From contig JANXSH010000159.1 in NCBI GenBank assembly GCA_025356615.1, positions 1 to 6,933 of the forward strand: a stretch of 6,933 bases of DNA. The letters run 5' to 3'. Source of the DNA: Planctomycetia bacterium. GTDB taxonomy: Bacteria; Planctomycetota; Planctomycetia; Gemmatales; Gemmataceae. The notes beneath the pieces are model-generated. The model was not told the DNA's origin. It worked only from the letters and a program-made list of their open reading frames with translations, and searched no databases. Each line of letters starts with the position of its first letter. Position 1 is the stretch's first letter. Positions 4,940-6,933 of this stretch are shown in pieces. Both the position numbers and the translations under genes were made by a program.

Positions 4940-6052
4940 ATGCCAAACTCTATTCGGGAATTGCTCGCCCAGTTCGACGACACCGCGCCGCTGGCGCAGG
5001 CGCGCACCGTCCCCGCCGCCTGGTATCACGACGCGGATCTCGCCGACTGCGAGCGCCGGCACGTCTTCGGCGACTCGTGGCTGGCCGTCGGACGGTCCGA
5101 CCAGGTCGCCGAGCCAGGCCGGTACTTCACGGCGGAGGTCGCGGGCGAACCGCTCGTCGTCGTGCGCGGCGAGGACGGCCGACTCCGAGGCTTCTACAAC
5201 GTCTGTCGCCATCGTGCCGCCCGCGTGGCCTGTGAGGCGGAGGGCAAGGCGTCGCGCTTCCGCTGCCGCTACCACGGATGGACGTATGACCTCACAGGCA
5301 GGCTGCGAGGCACCCCCGAGTTCGACGGGGTCGATGATTTCCGCCGGGAAGACAACGGCCTGCCGCCCGTCGCTGTCGCCCAGGACGGCCCACTCGTCTG
5401 GGCACACCTCGGCCCGACGCCGACGCCGTTCGACGAGTGGCTCGGTCCCCTCGCGCGGCACGGCCTCGACGCGAGGATGGCCCCGCTGCACTTCGTCGCC
5501 CGCAAGGAGTACCGCCTCGCCTGCAACTGGAAGGTGTTCGTCGATAACTACCTCGACGGCGGCTACCACGTCAACACGATCCACCCCGCCCTCGCCGGCG
5601 TCCTCGACTACACGAAGTACCGCACCGAAATCGACGCCCACGCCAGCATCCAGATCAGCCCGCTGGATCGCACAGGGGATGCCGTCTCCAGCGTCCGCAA
5701 GGGCGAGAATGCGTATTACGCCTGGGTCTTCCCGAACTTCATGCTCAACCTCTACGAGGGCGTGATGGACACCAACCTCGTCCTCCCCGACGGCCCCGGC
5801 GCGTGCCGGGTCGTGTTCGACTTCTACTTCGCGGATCGCGAAAGTGACGGCGCGAAGGAGTTCATCGCACGGAGCGTCGCCGTCGCCGACCAGATCCAGC
5901 AAGAAGACCTCGGCATCTGCGAGGAGGTGCAACGGGGCTTGCGAAGCCGTAGTTACGACACGGGCCGATTCAGCGTGCGGCGCGAGGCGGGGGGGTATCA
6001 CTTCCACCAACTGCTTGCGCGGAAGCTCCGCGCGGGGATGGGCGGGTCGTAG
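4940..6052 (+). CDS. Rieske non-heme iron oxygenase alpha subunit, choline monooxygenase-like
   Basis: The 370-residue protein has the two-domain plan of Rieske oxygenase alpha subunits. The Rieske domain (about 45-150) shows C89-x-H91 and C109-xx-H112 in FYNVCRHRAA and CRYHGWTYDL, the [2Fe-2S] ligands. The catalytic domain (about 190-360) has ACNWKVFVDNYLDGGYHV followed by NTIHP, giving iron ligands H210 and H215, with D323 in QQEDLGICEEVQRGL the likely third. NWKVF.DNYLD..YHV, YYAWVFPNFM, and EEVQRGL..R.YDTGR....E.G.HFH strongly recall plant choline monooxygenase and its bacterial relatives. Those enzymes oxidise quaternary amines, using electrons from a separate ferredoxin or reductase. 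No partner gene, betaine-aldehyde dehydrogenase or transporter is in the window, so the substrate is unknown. A long frame on the opposite strand (4808-6070) is its GC-rich shadow. The start ATG has only a weak GAGG 13 nt upstream. Confidence 0.93.
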   Translation: MPNSIRELLAQFDDTAPLAQARTVPAAWYHDADLADCERRHVFGDSWLAVGRSDQVAEPGRYFTAEVAGEPLVVVRGEDGRLRGFYNVCRHRAARVACEAEGKASRFRCRYHGWTYDLTGRLRGTPEFDGVDDFRREDNGLPPVAVAQDGPLVWAHLGPTPTPFDEWLGPLARHGLDARMAPLHFVARKEYRLACNWKVFVDNYLDGGYHVNTIHPALAGVLDYTKYRTEIDAHASIQISPLDRTGDAVSSVRKGENAYYAWVFPNFMLNLYEGVMDTNLVLPDGPGACRVVFDFYFADRESDGAKEFIARSVAVADQIQQEDLGICEEVQRGLRSRSYDTGRFSVRREAGGYHFHQLLARKLRAGMGGS

Positions 6053-6102
6053 GATAGTCATGTAACGCATCCGAGAGCGAAGGTTCCCATGAGGTCCAAT
6101 CC

Positions 6103-6870
6103 ATGATCGCGAACTATCGAGTAACGATGTCCCTGACGCTCCTCGTTTCGCTGCTACTCTTCGGGGTGGGCAACGCGGACGACGAGCCGGCCAAAACGAA
6201 GATCGAGAGGAACGACAAGCTCGACGGAACCTGGGATGACGAGGGAAAGATTTGCGTAATCACCAAGAATGAAATCACCATATATTACTCGACGAGCCAA
6301 CCTCCCACGAAAATCAAGATCACGATCGACTCGACAACAAAGCCAAAGCAAATCGATTTCGACGAGAAAGGCAGTGCCGGTCTGGGCATCTATGAAGTGG
6401 TCGGCGACACCATGAAATACTGCGTCGGGATGCCACCCTCGCGAGGCAAGGGGATCCCTCGACCAGCGGCCACTCGACCGACGGAATTCAAACAAGTGCC
6501 AGGAGAGACGGTTCTTCGGACCCTCAAACGTCGCGAGCCTGCGGCGGGAACGGCCGTCAAGATTCAAGAGACGTATCTGGAAAACGAGGCTCTCGCGGAT
6601 GTGAACTATACGGGCCGGATGGTGACGGTGACAGGGACGGTTCAGCGGATCCAGCGCGGCGAAGGTGGCTATGTGGTCGCCTTCTCCCCGAAGCCGGTAC
6701 ACCTGCTATTCAGCTTCGACTATGCCACGCGGAATCGATTGGCGAAATTAAATAAGGGGAATGAGGTGACGATCGAAGCTCTTTGCCTCGGCAAGCGTTT
6801 CGTCAAAGGCGACTCGGGCGAAGAAGCGATCTTCTTCGCCGGCGGCAAGATCATCGAGGCGAAGAAGTGA
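6103..6870 (+). CDS. Exported TIGR03067-domain protein with C-terminal OB-fold (tRNA_anti-like)
   Basis: The 255-residue protein begins with a signal peptide (hydrophobic 9-23, probable cleavage after GNA). Residues about 38-143 (LDGTWDDEGKICVITKNEITI, split here for reading as LDGTW, then ITI, then KPKQIDF, LGIYEVVGDTMKYCVG, RPTEFK, VLRTLKR) follow the pattern of TIGR03067, a lipocalin-like domain expanded in planctomycetes. Residues about 153-252 (YLENEALADVNYTGRMVTVT, then GTVQRI, then LNKGNEVTIEALCLG and GGKIIEA) resemble the tRNA_anti-like OB-fold family (PF12869) of exported proteins. The fusion suggests a ligand-binding envelope protein; no enzymatic residues are visible. GAGG lies 8 nt before ATG 6103. 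It starts 50 nt after the oxygenase stop, so co-transcription is possible. The domain match is from memory. Confidence 0.88.
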   Translation: MIANYRVTMSLTLLVSLLLFGVGNADDEPAKTKIERNDKLDGTWDDEGKICVITKNEITIYYSTSQPPTKIKITIDSTTKPKQIDFDEKGSAGLGIYEVVGDTMKYCVGMPPSRGKGIPRPAATRPTEFKQVPGETVLRTLKRREPAAGTAVKIQETYLENEALADVNYTGRMVTVTGTVQRIQRGEGGYVVAFSPKPVHLLFSFDYATRNRLAKLNKGNEVTIEALCLGKRFVKGDSGEEAIFFAGGKIIEAKK

Positions 6871-6891
6871 TGCCGGCGGGGGCTTCGTTTA

Positions 6892-6933
6892 GCATCGCCG
6901 CGAAGTGGAGCGCACTCCGCTTCGCGGCGATGC
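6892..6933. terminator. Strong hairpin at window end, terminator or REP-like repeat
   Basis: Arms 6892-6910 and 6915-6933 pair over 19 bp, with a single T-G wobble, around a CGCA loop. It lies 22 nt after the stop of the TIGR03067/OB-fold gene and ends exactly at the window edge, so a following T tract cannot be seen. It could terminate this gene, or be a palindromic interspersed repeat. Confidence 0.65.

Noticed and set aside
4808..6070. A 420-codon open frame on the minus strand opposite the oxygenase
   Set aside because: It mirrors the Rieske oxygenase, whose metal-ligand motifs are unmistakable. The antisense protein is Ala/Val/Asp/Glu-rich without domain motifs, as expected from high-GC third-position bias.
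1..6933. CRISPR array, toxin-antitoxin, restriction or other defence system
   Set aside because: No regularly spaced direct repeats and no recognisable nuclease, methylase, Cas or toxin motifs were seen. The only repeats are the inverted repeat and its flanks.

Overview
The window reads as accessory chromosomal DNA from a planctomycete, most likely of the Gemmata type. Three things point there: a TIGR03000 domain with its usual Cys-rich N-terminus (2899-3552), a TIGR03067 domain (6103-6870), and the overall style of high G+C, long intergenic spaces and secreted proteins with Ser/Pro linkers. No database could be searched, so family names rest on recognised motifs.

Layout. 1-168 is a frameshifted scrap of a WD40-repeat gene. 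198-269 (-) is a tRNA with anticodon CAT, probably the lysidine-modified tRNA-Ile2. 419-790 and 822-995 (-) form a small two-gene membrane operon: a two-helix protein shaped like a K+-channel pore but with an altered filter, and a 57-residue single-pass protein that is easily missed. A 310-bp divergent intergenic region separates them from 1306-2787 (+), an exported protein with internally duplicated Ig/FN3-like modules. A perfect 28-nt palindrome (2815-2842) lies between this gene and the convergent TIGR03000 gene.

3553-4220 is a long non-coding stretch. It holds an AT-rich island (30% G+C over 3781-3840) and then a perfect 88-bp inverted repeat with a 44-nt centre (3988-4207), whose arms contain smaller hairpins and G-quadruplex motifs. 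Short related repeats flank it, and it abuts a truncated, frameshifted DDE transposase (4221-4798, -) that keeps its start signals. This looks like a decayed mobile-element junction.

4940-6052 (+) encodes an intact Rieske non-heme iron oxygenase alpha subunit resembling choline monooxygenase, with no ferredoxin or reductase gene nearby. 6103-6870 (+) encodes an exported TIGR03067 plus OB-fold protein. A 19-bp hairpin ends the window.

Apart from the small membrane pair, the genes do not form an evident pathway. I see no complete defence, CRISPR or biosynthetic system. The most unusual items are the perfect inverted repeat beside the dead transposase, the channel-like protein with a non-canonical filter, and the choline-monooxygenase-like enzyme.
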